A stretch of DNA of 64,000 bases from Pseudomonas solani (GCF_026072635.1 NZ_AP023081.1:1820501-1884500); one strand, 5' to 3'; shown: positions 17,557 through 27,136, counted from the first letter of the stretch. Notes: generated from the letters alone by a model not told the origin. Numbers and translations are program-made.

Positions 17557-17804
17557 CCGGCCTCGCGACCGCGCCTGCAATTCATGCACACGGGCAGTAC
17601 CGATCAATCCTCAAGTGACTCGACAGTCAGCTGCCGCGTCAGGTTAGGCATTCGAATCTTTCGAGCTGCCACCGGGTTCGCCCCAGTGGCCGGATATCCC
17701 CGACGCGTTCCCTGGCCAGCCGCACCCGCGGCCTTCAAGGCCCCTCTTCACCGCGCTCGGCCCGGCCTCGGCAGGCAATGGTCTATTTGAGGAGTTTCCG
17801 AGTC

Positions 17805-19712
17805 ATGTCACGACTTCCGGTCATCGTTGGTTTCGGCGGTTACAACGCAGCGGGCCGCAGCTCGTTCCACCACGGCTTCCGCCGCACCGTGATCGAGTCC
17901 GTCGACGCCGCCACGCGCCAGGAAACCCTGGCCGGGCTGGCGGTGATGACCAAACTGGTGACCGTGGTCGACGGCCAGTACCTGGACGCCGACGGCAACC
18001 CGCTGACCCTCGCCGACATCGAGTCGCGCTTCGGCGAGCGCATCCTCGCCTCCACCCTGGTGCGCCGCATCGAGAAGCAGCACCTGGATGTCGACGCCGC
18101 CCCCTGGCAGAAGAGCATCGGTGTCGCCGCCGAGCCCGGCACCCGCATCAGCTTCATCACCTCGCGCAAGCAGCTGCCCGAGCCGCTGCCGGCCAGCTGG
18201 TCAGTGGAGCCGCTGGAATCCGGCGAGGTGCACGTCACCCTGAATGACGCCACCGAGTTCAAGGTCGAGAGCTTCCGCGCCCTGCCGGTGAAATCCGCCG
18301 GCCAGCTGCCCACCGGCTTCGAACCGGGCGAGCTGTACAACTCGCGCTTCCACCCGCGCGGCCTGCAGATGTCCGTGGTGGCCGCCACCGACGCCATCCG
18401 CTCCATCGGCCTGCCCTGGCAGCGCATCGTCGACCACGTGCAGCCCGACGAAGTCGCGGTGTTCTCCGGCAGCATCATGAGCCAGCTCGACGAGAACGGT
18501 TTCGGCGGCCTCATGCAGTCGCGCCTCAAGGGCGGCCGCGTCACCGCCAAGCAGCTGCCCCTGGGCCTGAACACCATGCCCGCCGACTTCATCAACGCCT
18601 ACGTGCTGGGCAGCGTCGGCACCACCGGCAGCGTCACCGGCGCCTGCGCCACCTTCCTCTACAACCTGCAGAAGGCCATCGAGCTGATCGGCTCCGGCCG
18701 CGCGCGGGTCGCCCTGGTGGGCAACGCCGAAGCGCCGATCAACCAGGAATGCATCGACGGCTACGGCGCCATGGGCGCCCTGGCCACCGAAGACGGCCTG
18801 CGCCAGGTCGGCGGCCGCGAGGACGTGGACTTCCGCCGCGCCAGCCGTCCCTTCGGCGAGAACTGCGGCTTCACCCTGGCCGAATCCAGCCAGTACGTGG
18901 TGCTGATGGACGACGCCCTGGCCCTGGAGCTGGGCGCCGATATCCATGGCGCGGTCACCGATGTCTTCATCAACGCCGACGGCTTCAAGAAATCCATCTC
19001 CGCACCCGGCCCGGGCAACTACCTGACCCTGGCCAAAGCCGTGGCCAGCGCCACCCAGATGTTCGGCAGCGAGACGGTGCGCCAGCACAGCTTCGTCCAC
19101 GCCCACGGCTCCAGCACCCCGGCCAACCGCGTCACCGAATCCGAACTGCTGGACCGCGTCGCCAGCGCCTTCGGCATCGAGTCCTGGCCCATCACCGCGG
19201 TCAAGGCCTTCGTCGGCCACAGCCTGGCCACCGCCAGCGGCGACCAGGTGGTCTCGGCCCTCGGCACCTTCCGCTACGGCATCCTGCCGGGCATCAAGAC
19301 CATCGACCGGGTCGCCGACGACGTGCACCAGCAGCACCTGTCCATCGCCACCCGCGACCAGCGCCTGGAACAGCGCAGCCTGGACATCTGCTTCATCAAC
19401 TCCAAGGGCTTCGGCGGCAACAACGCCAGCGGCGTGGTGATCTCCCCGCGCCTGACCGAGAACATGCTGCGCAAGCGCCACGGCGAGAAGGCCTTCGCCG
19501 CCTACAGCGAAAAGCGCGAAGCCACCCGCGCCGCCGCCCGCCAGTACGACGAGCGCGCGCTCAAGGGTGAGCTGGACATCATCTACAACTTCGGCAACGA
19601 CCTGATCGACGACAAGGCCCTGGAAGTCACCGCCCAGGGCATCAAGGTCCCGGGCTTCGCCCAGCCGCTGCTCTACGGCACCGACGAGCGCTTCAAGGAC
19701 ATGCTCGACTGA
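17805..19712 (+). CDS. fabY: Beta-ketoacyl-ACP synthase initiating fatty acid synthesis
   Basis: FabY, the ortholog of PA5174, condenses acetyl-CoA with malonyl-ACP and replaces FabH as the main initiator in Pseudomonas. The 635-residue thiolase-fold protein has Cys281 in TGACATF, His434 in HAHGSS and His472 in GHSLATASG, the condensing triad of KAS I/II-like enzymes. The start at 17805 (MSRLPVIVGFGGYN) follows TGAGGAG. An in-frame ATG at 17778 lies ahead of that site and is rejected. It is monocistronic, convergent with cysQ. Confidence 0.95.
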   Translation: MSRLPVIVGFGGYNAAGRSSFHHGFRRTVIESVDAATRQETLAGLAVMTKLVTVVDGQYLDADGNPLTLADIESRFGERILASTLVRRIEKQHLDVDAAPWQKSIGVAAEPGTRISFITSRKQLPEPLPASWSVEPLESGEVHVTLNDATEFKVESFRALPVKSAGQLPTGFEPGELYNSRFHPRGLQMSVVAATDAIRSIGLPWQRIVDHVQPDEVAVFSGSIMSQLDENGFGGLMQSRLKGGRVTAKQLPLGLNTMPADFINAYVLGSVGTTGSVTGACATFLYNLQKAIELIGSGRARVALVGNAEAPINQECIDGYGAMGALATEDGLRQVGGREDVDFRRASRPFGENCGFTLAESSQYVVLMDDALALELGADIHGAVTDVFINADGFKKSISAPGPGNYLTLAKAVASATQMFGSETVRQHSFVHAHGSSTPANRVTESELLDRVASAFGIESWPITAVKAFVGHSLATASGDQVVSALGTFRYGILPGIKTIDRVADDVHQQHLSIATRDQRLEQRSLDICFINSKGFGGNNASGVVISPRLTENMLRKRHGEKAFAAYSEKREATRAAARQYDERALKGELDIIYNFGNDLIDDKALEVTAQGIKVPGFAQPLLYGTDERFKDMLD

Positions 19713-19726
19713 TCGTCACGAGGTAA

Positions 19727-19752
19727 GTGGGGCGGATCGAAGCCCGCCCCAC
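19727..19752. terminator. Bidirectional stem-loop between fabY and cysQ
   Basis: GTGGGGCGG at 19727-19735 and CCGCCCCAC at 19744-19752 form a perfect 9-bp stem with an 8-nt loop. It lies between two convergent genes. There is no clear T run on either strand, so termination may be weak. Confidence 0.5.
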
Positions 19753-19784
19753 CCTGCGCGATAGCCCGACAGGCGCACTCCGGA

Positions 19785-20603
19785 TCAATCCAGGGCGCGC
19801 GCCAGCTCCAGCAGCTCGCGACGCCACGCGGCAGCCGCCGGCAGGGCCAGGAAGGACGGGTTGAGGAAGGATTCGCGGGCCGCGTAGCCCAGCGGCTCGC
19901 CGGCCAGGTCGAGCACCTCGCCACCGGCGCCTTCCAGCACGCCCTGTGCGGCGGCGGTGTCCCACTGCGAAGTCGGCGCCAGGCGCGGGTAGCAATCCGC
20001 CGCGCCTTCGGCCAGCAGGCAGAACTTCAGCGAGCTGCCGATATTGGCCAGCTGCAACTCTCCGAAGCGTTCACCCAGCCCGGCCAGCAGGCGTTCCTGC
20101 GCGGGGCTCGAATGGCGCTTGCTGGCCACCAGGGTGAAGGCCTGAGCCGGGGCCACGCGCACGGCGATGGCTTCACGCGCACCAGCCTCGATGCGCCAAG
20201 CACCCAGGCCCGCACCACCGAGGTAGCAGCGGCCGGTGACCGGCACGCCGACGACGCCGAAGACCACGCGCCCGCGCTCGATCAGCGCGACGTTGACGGT
20301 GAACTCCTCGGAGCCGGAGATAAATTCCTTGGTGCCATCCAGCGGGTCCACCAGCCACCAGCGCTCCCACCCTTCGCGCTCGGCAAGGGAGATGTCCGCC
20401 GCTTCCTCGGACAACACCGGGATGCTGGCATCCAGTGTCTCCAGCCCGGCGGCGAGGATGCGGTGGGCGGCCAGGTCGGCAGCGGTAACGGGGGACGCAT
20501 CGGCCTTCTCGACCACGGCGACGTCCGCGCGCCAGAACGGCAGGATGGCCTGGCCGGCGAGGCCGACCAGCTCGATGACGGCGGGCAGCAGCGGATGGCT
20601 CAT
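19785..20603 (-). CDS. cysQ: 3'(2'),5'-bisphosphate nucleotidase
   Basis: CysQ removes the 3' phosphate from PAP, a by-product of sulfate assimilation, and also acts on PAPS. The 272-residue lithium-sensitive phosphatase has the metal-binding DPLDGTKEF motif and the C-terminal SQWDTAAAQGVLEGAGG motif. It overlaps the upstream nudE by 4 bp, so the two are cotranscribed on the minus strand, as in P. aeruginosa PA5175-PA5176. Confidence 0.95.
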   Translation of the reverse strand: MSHPLLPAVIELVGLAGQAILPFWRADVAVVEKADASPVTAADLAAHRILAAGLETLDASIPVLSEEAADISLAEREGWERWWLVDPLDGTKEFISGSEEFTVNVALIERGRVVFGVVGVPVTGRCYLGGAGLGAWRIEAGAREAIAVRVAPAQAFTLVASKRHSSPAQERLLAGLGERFGELQLANIGSSLKFCLLAEGAADCYPRLAPTSQWDTAAAQGVLEGAGGEVLDLAGEPLGYAARESFLNPSFLALPAAAAWRRELLELARALD

Positions 20604-21166
20604 AGGAGGAACTCCCCGCGCTGGCCCAGCAGGTCGCGGGCCAGGTAGAGCGCCGCCAGGGCGCGCCCCTCGCTGAACTGCGGGTGCTGCAACAGGCTGG
20701 AAATCTCGCGCAGGCTGACCTTCTCCACGCCCAGCGGCTCGGGCTCGTCGCCCGGCAGGCGCTCTTCGTAAAGGTCACGGGCCAGCACCACCTGGATCTT
20801 CTGGCTCATGTAGCCCGGCGACAGCGACAGCTCGGTCAGCAGCTCCAGCTTGCGCGCGCCGTACCCCGCCTCTTCCTTGAGTTCGCGGTCGGCCGCCACC
20901 AGCACGTCCTCGCCCGGCTCGATCAGCCCCTTGGGCAGCGACAGCTGGTAGTCGTCGGTACCGGCGCAGTACTCCTCCACCAGCAGCACGTGCTCGGCGT
21001 CCACCATCGCCACCACCATCACCGCGCCATAGCCGGAGCCCTTGCCCACCAGACGCTCGTAGGTGCGCTCGACACCGTTGGAGAAGCGCAGCTGCAGCTC
21101 CTCGACACGGAACAGGCGGCTGCTGGCGACGATCTCGCGAGCGAGCACGGTGGGCTTCTGACGCAT
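20600..21166 (-). CDS. nudE: ADP-sugar/ADP-compounds Nudix hydrolase
   Basis: NudE cleaves ADP-ribose, NADH and Ap3A-like compounds to nucleoside monophosphates. The 188-residue protein has a full Nudix box, GLIEPGEDVLVAADRELKEE-AG. The open frame allows a start at 21184, but AAGGAG lies just upstream of ATG 21166 (MRQKPTVLAREIV), which is the start chosen. It sits upstream of cysQ with an overlapping stop and start. The gene at 21299 is divergent. Confidence 0.94.
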   Translation of the reverse strand: MRQKPTVLAREIVASSRLFRVEELQLRFSNGVERTYERLVGKGSGYGAVMVVAMVDAEHVLLVEEYCAGTDDYQLSLPKGLIEPGEDVLVAADRELKEEAGYGARKLELLTELSLSPGYMSQKIQVVLARDLYEERLPGDEPEPLGVEKVSLREISSLLQHPQFSEGRALAALYLARDLLGQRGEFLL

Positions 21167-21298
21167 AACGGAACTCCTTGGCATGACCGGCGGGTTATCA
21201 TACCCCGGCTTTTCCGATTATCTGCGTAGGAGATTGCACGCCGACGACCGTCCGCAATGCAATCGCGACAGCCCTCCCACCTACAGCCCCGGACACGC

Positions 21299-21961
21299 AT
21301 GCCACAGCTCAACTGGTCCGCCATCGACACCGTCCTGCTGGACATGGATGGCACCCTCCTCGACCTGCATTTCGACAACCACTTCTGGCTGGACTACCTG
21401 CCCCAGCGCTATGCCGAACACCACGGCATCAGCCGCGAGGCGGCCGACGCCGAACTGGTGCCGCTGTTCAGGCACCACGCCGGCCAGCTCAACTGGTACT
21501 GCACGGACTTCTGGAGCCGCGAGCTGAAGCTGTCGATCCGCGACCTCAAGCGCGAGGTCGCCGACCTGATCGCCCTGCGCCCCGACGCCGACCACTTCCT
21601 CGCCGCCCTGCGCCGCGCCGGCAAGCGCGTGGTGCTGATCACCAACGCCCACCGTGACTCGCTGTCGCTGAAGATGGAACGGGTCGAGCTAGCGCCCTGG
21701 TTCGATCGCCTGATCAGTTCCCACGACTACGGTTTCCCCAAGGAAGATCAGCAGTTCTGGCACGCCCTGCAGGCGGATTCGCCCTTCGACCCGGCGCGTA
21801 CGCTGTTCATCGACGACAGCCTGCCGATCCTGCGCAGCGCACGGGCCTACGGCGTCGCCCACCTGCTGGCGGTGCTGCAGCCCGACAGCCGGGGCGCGCT
21901 CAAGGACACCGAGGAATTCGCCGCGGTGGACGGCTACCGCGAACTGGTGGCCGGGCTCTAA
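21299..21961 (+). CDS. HAD-family nucleotide phosphatase (YrfG/GMP-IMP nucleotidase-like)
   Basis: This 220-residue haloacid dehalogenase-type hydrolase has motif I LLDMDGTLLDL, motif II VLITNAHRDS, and motif IV FIDDSLPIL. The cap segment and sequence match YrfG, which dephosphorylates GMP and IMP. ATG 21299 gives MPQLNWSAIDTVLLDMDGT, the usual family start. It is divergent from nudE and 16 bp upstream of a LysR gene. The specificity is inferred. Confidence 0.87.
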   Translation: MPQLNWSAIDTVLLDMDGTLLDLHFDNHFWLDYLPQRYAEHHGISREAADAELVPLFRHHAGQLNWYCTDFWSRELKLSIRDLKREVADLIALRPDADHFLAALRRAGKRVVLITNAHRDSLSLKMERVELAPWFDRLISSHDYGFPKEDQQFWHALQADSPFDPARTLFIDDSLPILRSARAYGVAHLLAVLQPDSRGALKDTEEFAAVDGYRELVAGL

Positions 21962-21977
21962 CCCGGCGGGAGCGCCC

Positions 21978-22904
21978 ATGGACATCAAGCAGCTCAAGTT
22001 CCTCGTCGCCCTCGACGAGACCCGCCACTTCGGCCAGGCCGCCGCGCGCTGCCACGTCACCCAGCCCACACTGTCCATGCGCCTGCGCAGCCTGGAGGAA
22101 GAACTGGGCCTGGAACTGGTGCAGCGTGGCCAGCGTTTCGAAGGCTTCACCGATGCCGGCCAGCGCGTGCTCGCCTGGGCCCGCACCCTGCTTGCCGCCC
22201 ATGACGGCCTGCACGCCGAGGCAGCCGCCTGCCGCGGCCACCTGGTGGGCACCCTGCGCCTGGGCGTGGTGCCCCTGGCCGGCTACGACCCCATGCGCCT
22301 GGTGCAAGCCTTCGCCGAGCAGCATCCCGACCTGCGCTTCCAGCTGTTCGCCCTCAGCTCCGAGCAGATTCTCGAACGCCTGGCGCGCAACCAGCTCGAC
22401 CTCGGCCTCTCCTACCTCGACCGTCTCGATCGCGAGCACTTCGACAGCCTGGAGATCGCCGACACGCGTATGGGCCTGCTGTACGACCGGCGCCACTTCG
22501 CCTTCGAAGCCCCGCAGCTGGCCTGGGAGGCCCTCGCCGGCCTGCCCCTGGGCCTGCTCTCCAGCGGCATGCACTTCCGCCAGTCCATCGACCACGGCTT
22601 CCGCAGCCGGGGCCTGGCGCCGCAGCCGCGCCTGGAAACCGACGCCGTTCACCAGTTGCTGCAGGCGGTCAACGTCGGCCTGTGCTGCGCCATCATGCCG
22701 TTGGCCAGCGGCCTCGACGAACTCACCGAACACCTGGCCCTGTTGCCCATCGAGCAGGCCCACACCCTGGCCCCGCTGGGGCTCATCCAGCGCCGTGGGC
22801 AGACCCGCTCGGCCCTGGCGGATGCCTGCGTCGAAGAGGCCCGCCGGCTGTTCGAGCCCGCCTTGATAGATGGCGTCGATCACAGTATCGGCAATAGCGA
22901 TTAG
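21978..22904 (+). CDS. LysR-family transcriptional regulator
   Basis: This 308-residue LTTR has an N-terminal winged helix-turn-helix (MDIKQLKFLVALDETRHFGQ, then AARCHVTQPTLSMRL) and a C-terminal co-inducer domain beginning near GTLRLGVVPL. It matches the regulator at PA5179. The effector and targets are unknown. It lies 59 bp upstream of fdhD on the same strand, so control of fdhD and the molybdoenzyme is possible but unproven. Confidence 0.9.
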   Translation: MDIKQLKFLVALDETRHFGQAAARCHVTQPTLSMRLRSLEEELGLELVQRGQRFEGFTDAGQRVLAWARTLLAAHDGLHAEAAACRGHLVGTLRLGVVPLAGYDPMRLVQAFAEQHPDLRFQLFALSSEQILERLARNQLDLGLSYLDRLDREHFDSLEIADTRMGLLYDRRHFAFEAPQLAWEALAGLPLGLLSSGMHFRQSIDHGFRSRGLAPQPRLETDAVHQLLQAVNVGLCCAIMPLASGLDELTEHLALLPIEQAHTLAPLGLIQRRGQTRSALADACVEEARRLFEPALIDGVDHSIGNSD

Positions 22905-22963
22905 ACGGACCCCGGCACCAGCGCCTAGGCTGCCTGTGTCAATCCGTCGCAGGGGCGCCACCC

Positions 22964-23809
22964 GTGCCACGCCAGCTTTCCACTCCCGCTTTCAACGACA
23001 CCGAGCCCGTGACCCAGGCGCGGGGCTATGCCTATGCCGAACTGGGCGGTGCCGCTGCGTCCGGCGAGGGCCTGCTGGCCGAGGAATGCGCCCTGGCCAT
23101 CGCCTACAACGGCATCAGCCACGCGGTGATGATGGTCTCGCCCGCCGATCTGGAAGACTTCCTCGTCGGCTTCAGCCTCAGCGCCGGCATCGTCGACTCG
23201 ATCGATGACATCTATGACAGCCGCCTCGGTGGCTGCGACGACGCCCGCCAGGCCGAGGTGGAAATCGCCAACCGCGCCTTCTGGGCCCTGAAGGACCAGC
23301 GCCGCCAACTGGCCGGCACCACCGGCTGCGGCCTCTGCGGCGTCGAAGCCCTGGAACAGGCGCTGCCCGCGCTCAAGGTCCTGCAACCGCAACCGCTGCC
23401 CCCGGCGGAGCACCTGGCCGACCTGCGCCAGCGCATCGCCGCCAAGCAGGACCTGGCCCGCCGAAGCGGCGCCCTGCATGCCGCGCTCTTCGTCGACGCC
23501 GCAGGCGAACTGGTGCTGTGCCGCGAAGACATCGGTCGCCACAACGCCCTCGACAAACTCATCGGTGCCGTCCTGCGGCAGAAGCTCGACCCGCGCGCCG
23601 GTTTCGCCGTGGTCACCAGCCGCTGCAGCCTCGAACTTATCCACAAGGCGGTGCGTGCCGGCCTCGGCACCCTGGTCAGCCTCTCGGCCCCCACTGCGCT
23701 CACCGTGCAATGGGCGCGCCGGCACAACCTGAACCTGATCCACCTGCCCCATCACAGCGCGCCCCGGGTCTACAGCCCGGCGCCCCGGACAGAAGAAGTA
23801 CAGCCATGA
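22964..23809 (+). CDS. fdhD: Formate dehydrogenase accessory sulfurtransferase
   Basis: FdhD passes sulfur from IscS to the bis-MGD cofactor of formate dehydrogenases and related molybdoenzymes. The 281-residue protein has the essential Cys-x2-Cys pair Cys122 and Cys125 in TTGCGLCG, and the C-terminal CREDIGRHNALDKLIG motif. The start is GTG 22964; no ATG is available before conserved sequence. It overlaps the molybdoenzyme gene by 4 bp, suggesting it matures that enzyme. Confidence 0.94.
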   Translation: MPRQLSTPAFNDTEPVTQARGYAYAELGGAAASGEGLLAEECALAIAYNGISHAVMMVSPADLEDFLVGFSLSAGIVDSIDDIYDSRLGGCDDARQAEVEIANRAFWALKDQRRQLAGTTGCGLCGVEALEQALPALKVLQPQPLPPAEHLADLRQRIAAKQDLARRSGALHAALFVDAAGELVLCREDIGRHNALDKLIGAVLRQKLDPRAGFAVVTSRCSLELIHKAVRAGLGTLVSLSAPTALTVQWARRHNLNLIHLPHHSAPRVYSPAPRTEEVQP

Positions 23810-26127
23810 GCCTGCAACCCGTGCATCCCCGCTACAAGCCCTACAACGGCGCCGCCGCCGGCTGGGGCGCGCTGAAGAGCGTCGCGCACTTCTGGCTGGA
23901 CAGTAAGCAGCCGTTCAAGAACCTGCGTGCCCTGCTCAAGACCAACCAGAACGGCGGCTTCGACTGCCCCGGCTGCGCCTGGGGCGACTCCCCCGAAGAC
24001 GGCCGCATCAAGTTCTGCGAGAACGGCGCCAAGGCGGTGAACTGGGAAGCCACCAAGCGCCGGGTCGACGCCGCCTTCTTCGCCCGCTACAGCGTCAGCC
24101 AGCTGCGCGAGCAGAGCGACTACTGGCTCGAATACCAGGGCCGCCTGACCCAGCCGATGCGCTACGACGCCGCCAGCGACCGCTACCTGCCCACCAGCTG
24201 GGACGACGCCTTCGCCCTGATCGCCAGCCACCTCAAGCGCCTGCCCGACCCGAACCAGGCCGAGTTCTACACCTCCGGCCGCGCCAGCAACGAAGCCGCC
24301 TACCTCTATCAGCTGTTCGTCCGCGCCTACGGCACCAACAACTTCCCCGACTGCTCGAACATGTGCCACGAGGCCAGCGGCGTGGCCCTGGGCCAAAGCG
24401 TGGGCATCGGCAAGGGCAGCGTGACCTTCGCCGACTTCGAGCATGCCGACGCCATCTTCGTCCTCGGCCAGAACCCCGGCACCAACCACCCGCGCATGCT
24501 CGAACCGCTGCGCGAGGCGGTGAAGCGTGGCGCCCAGGTGGTCGCCTTCAACCCTCTCAAGGAGCGCGGCCTGGAACGCTTCCAGCATCCCCAGCACGCC
24601 CTGGAAATGCTCACCAACGGCTCCGCCCCGCTCAACACCGCGTTCTTCCGCCCGGCCCTGGGCGGCGACATGGCCGCCCTCCGCGGCATCGCCAAGTTCC
24701 TCCTGCAGTGGGAGCGCGAAGCCCAGGCCGCCGGCCAGCCGGCGGTGTTCGACCACGCCTTCATCGCCGAGCACACCGATGGTGTAGACGGCTACCTGGC
24801 CGAACTGGACGCCACCACCTGGGAACATATCGAGCGCCAATCGGGCCTGACCCTCGCCGAGATCGAGCAGGCCGCGCGCATGTACCGCCGCGCCGAGCGG
24901 GTGATCATCTGCTGGGCCATGGGCATCACCCAGCACCACCACTCGGTGCCGACCATCCAGGAAATCGTCAACCTGCAACTGCTGCGCGGCAACCTCGGCC
25001 GCCCCGGCGCCGGCCTGTGCCCGGTGCGTGGCCACAGCAACGTGCAGGGCGACCGCACCATGGGCATCAACGACCGCCCGCCGGTGGCCCTGCTCGACGC
25101 GCTGGAGAAGCGCTTCCAGTTCAAGGTGCCCCGCGAGAACGGCCACAACACCGTGGAAGCCATCAACGCCATGCTCGACGGCCAGGCCCGCGTCTTCATC
25201 GGCCTCGGCGGCAACTTCGCCCAGGCCACGCCGGACAGCCCGCGCCCCCACCAGGCGCTGATGAACTGCGACCTCACCGTGCAGATCAGCACCAAGCTCA
25301 ACCGCAGCCACCTCACCGTCGGCCGCGACGCGCTGATCCTGCCCTGCCTCGGCCGCACCGACATCGACCACCAGGCCCACGGCCCGCAGGCGGTGACGGT
25401 GGAAGACTCCTTCAGCATGATCCACGCCTCCAACGGCCAGCTGGAGCCGCTGTCCCGCGAGATGCGCTCGGAGCCGGCCATCGTCGCCGGCATCGCCAAG
25501 GCCACCCTGGGCAACCACCCGGTGGACTGGGACGCGATGATCGCCAACTACGACCGCATCCGCGACCTGATCGCCGACACCATCCCCGGCTTCGCCGACT
25601 TCAACCAGCGCGTGCAACACCCGGGCGGCTTCTACCTGGGCAACAGCGCCGGCGCCCGCACCTGGAAGACCGCCAGCGGCCGTGCCAACTTCAAGGCCAA
25701 CCCGCTGCCGGAGACCCTGATCCACGAACGCATCCGCGCCAGCGGCCTCAAGCCCGACCTGATCCTGCAGACCCTGCGCTCCCACGACCAGTACAACACC
25801 ACCATCTACGGCCTCGACGACCGCTACCGTGGCGTACGCGGCCAGCGCGAGGTGGTGTTCGCCAACGAAGCCGACATCCAGCGCCTGGGCTACCAGAGCG
25901 GGCAGAAAGTGGACTTGGTCTCGCTCTGGGACGACGGCATCGAACGCAAGGTGGAAGGCTTCACCCTGCTGGCCTTCGACATCCCGGCCGGCCAGGCCGC
26001 CGCTTACTACCCGGAAACCAACCCCCTGGTGCCCCTGGACAGCTTCGGCGTCGGCAGCCACACGCCCACCTCCAAGTTCATCGCCATACGCATCCAGGCA
26101 GCGCAGGAAAGCGGGCGCATCCTCTGA
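23806..26127 (+). CDS. FdhF/YdeP-family molybdopterin oxidoreductase
   Basis: This 773-residue cytoplasmic molybdopterin oxidoreductase is related to E. coli YdeP. It has an N-terminal Cys pair in CPGCAW (Cys54, Cys57), LGQNPGTNHPRMLE, a bis-MGD-binding body (GNFAQATPDSPR) and a C-terminal dinucleotide-binding domain ending in HTPTSKFIAIR. The canonical selenocysteine position of formate dehydrogenase H is not recognisable, so formate oxidation should not be assumed. YdeP is linked to acid resistance in E. coli. It is coupled to fdhD by ATGA. An upstream in-frame start at 23518 lies inside fdhD and is rejected. Confidence 0.9.
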   Translation: MSLQPVHPRYKPYNGAAAGWGALKSVAHFWLDSKQPFKNLRALLKTNQNGGFDCPGCAWGDSPEDGRIKFCENGAKAVNWEATKRRVDAAFFARYSVSQLREQSDYWLEYQGRLTQPMRYDAASDRYLPTSWDDAFALIASHLKRLPDPNQAEFYTSGRASNEAAYLYQLFVRAYGTNNFPDCSNMCHEASGVALGQSVGIGKGSVTFADFEHADAIFVLGQNPGTNHPRMLEPLREAVKRGAQVVAFNPLKERGLERFQHPQHALEMLTNGSAPLNTAFFRPALGGDMAALRGIAKFLLQWEREAQAAGQPAVFDHAFIAEHTDGVDGYLAELDATTWEHIERQSGLTLAEIEQAARMYRRAERVIICWAMGITQHHHSVPTIQEIVNLQLLRGNLGRPGAGLCPVRGHSNVQGDRTMGINDRPPVALLDALEKRFQFKVPRENGHNTVEAINAMLDGQARVFIGLGGNFAQATPDSPRPHQALMNCDLTVQISTKLNRSHLTVGRDALILPCLGRTDIDHQAHGPQAVTVEDSFSMIHASNGQLEPLSREMRSEPAIVAGIAKATLGNHPVDWDAMIANYDRIRDLIADTIPGFADFNQRVQHPGGFYLGNSAGARTWKTASGRANFKANPLPETLIHERIRASGLKPDLILQTLRSHDQYNTTIYGLDDRYRGVRGQREVVFANEADIQRLGYQSGQKVDLVSLWDDGIERKVEGFTLLAFDIPAGQAAAYYPETNPLVPLDSFGVGSHTPTSKFIAIRIQAAQESGRIL

Positions 26128-26514
26128 CGGATCGCTGCCCATCACACCCTAAGGGAGCACGGAGCCTCCCGTAGGGTGTGCCGCGCGCACTTACTCCCTC
26201 CCCGCTCGCACACAGGTGCAGGTACGCGCAGGTCGCACCGATCACACGCATCGAAGGGCCAGGAAAAAAGCGGAATCACCCCCACTGAAGGGGTGCAGGA
26301 ACAAGGCGCAATGCCATCAGGAAAGGGCCCGAAAAAGGCCCGAAACGCGGTTCTGGAATAGGGCTCTGACATCGCCAAAACAGTCAAAGTTCTCCAGCAA
26401 AAACAATTATTTAGAGAATGTGAAAAACCCTGTGCAATTCGTCGGGAGGCGCTTGTACGGGGCCGTTCCGCTGGCAACTATCGCCTCGTCCAAACAACAG
26501 AGGCTCTCCTCTCC
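26128..26514. other. 387-bp gap with palindrome and AT-rich promoter region
   Basis: The 5' part carries the palindrome at 26143-26190 listed separately. Positions 26240-26360 hold A-rich runs and two near-identical GGCCCGAAA blocks (26327-26335 and 26336-26344). Positions 26380-26430 are AT-rich, with ATTATTTAGAGAATG as a possible promoter for the glycine-zipper gene. I see no gene. Confidence 0.4.
26143..26190. repeat. Palindromic TAGGGTGTG element, truncated copy
   Basis: CACACCCTA at 26143-26151 is the reverse complement of TAGGGTGTG at 26172-26180. An inner GGGAG/CTCCC pair makes a long hairpin. The right side (26171-26190) repeats the left arm of the element at 59200-59270 with one mismatch in 20 bases. 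It lies directly after the molybdoenzyme stop and could also act as its terminator. Confidence 0.7.
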
Positions 26515-27003
26515 ATGAAGCAATCCTCGATCCTCCTTCTGTCTTTCTGCCTCGTCAGTGGCGGCGCCTTCGCCGGCGGCACCACCGAAGCCGGGGTGGG
26601 TGGCGCGCTGGGCGGGGTACTGGGCGCGGCCGTCGGTCAGTCCATCGGTGGCAACACCGGCGCGGCCATCGGTGCCGGCGTCGGCGGTGCAGCGGGTAGC
26701 GCAGTCGGCGCCGACCGGCGCAGCCGCACCGAAGCGGCCCTCGGCGGCGCACTGGGCGCGGCGGGCGGCAACGTTATCGGCCGCCAGGTCGGTGGCAACA
26801 CCGGCAGCCTGATCGGCGCAGCGGCCGGCGGTGGCGCCGGCGGCGCACTGGGCAACTACATGGGCAACGAGAGCCGCCGCGACGACGACCGCGATGATCG
26901 TCGCTACTACGACCGCCGTGGCGATCGCCACGAGCATGGCCGTGGCCACGGCTGGGGCCACCGCAAGCACAAGCACCGCCACCACCACGACTGGGATGAC
27001 TGA
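26515..27003 (+). CDS. Secreted glycine-zipper protein with His-rich tail
   Basis: This 162-residue protein has an N-terminal signal peptide (hydrophobic LLLSFCLVSGGAFA, cleavage before GG). A long glycine-zipper domain of repeated GxxxG units follows (GGALGGVLGAAVGQ, IGAGVGGAAGS, GGALGAAGGNVIG), then a tail rich in Arg, Asp and His (about residues 118-162). Such domains resemble the Gly-zipper 2TM / SlyB / Rcc01693-like membrane-associated families. No lipobox is seen, so it is not clearly a lipoprotein. The His-rich tail could bind metal. It is a paralog of the next gene. The function is unknown. Confidence 0.8.
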   Translation: MKQSSILLLSFCLVSGGAFAGGTTEAGVGGALGGVLGAAVGQSIGGNTGAAIGAGVGGAAGSAVGADRRSRTEAALGGALGAAGGNVIGRQVGGNTGSLIGAAAGGGAGGALGNYMGNESRRDDDRDDRRYYDRRGDRHEHGRGHGWGHRKHKHRHHHDWDD

Positions 27004-27081
27004 TCGCGACCGTTAGTCGCCAATCCCGGTCGATCGGCCCCCCTCACAGAACTCCCGTCACATTCACAGCCTCTTAATCTT

Positions 27082-27112
27082 CGAGGGCCATCTGCAGTGC
27101 AGGTGGCCCTCG
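27082..27112 (+). other. Near-perfect hairpin between the two glycine-zipper genes
   Basis: CGAGGGCCATCTGCA (27082-27096) pairs with TGCAGGTGGCCCTCG (27098-27112) except for one wobble. It lies 25 bp before the downstream ATG and no T run follows. It could be a weak terminator of the first gene or a structured leader of the second. Confidence 0.5.
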
Positions 27113-27136
27113 TGACCTTGCCTGGAGAAACACCCG

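Noticed and set aside
23770..26145. Minus-strand open frame of 791 codons antisense to the YdeP-type gene
   Set aside because: It is a shadow frame with the low-complexity composition of antisense high-GC reading. The plus strand has a clear molybdopterin oxidoreductase.
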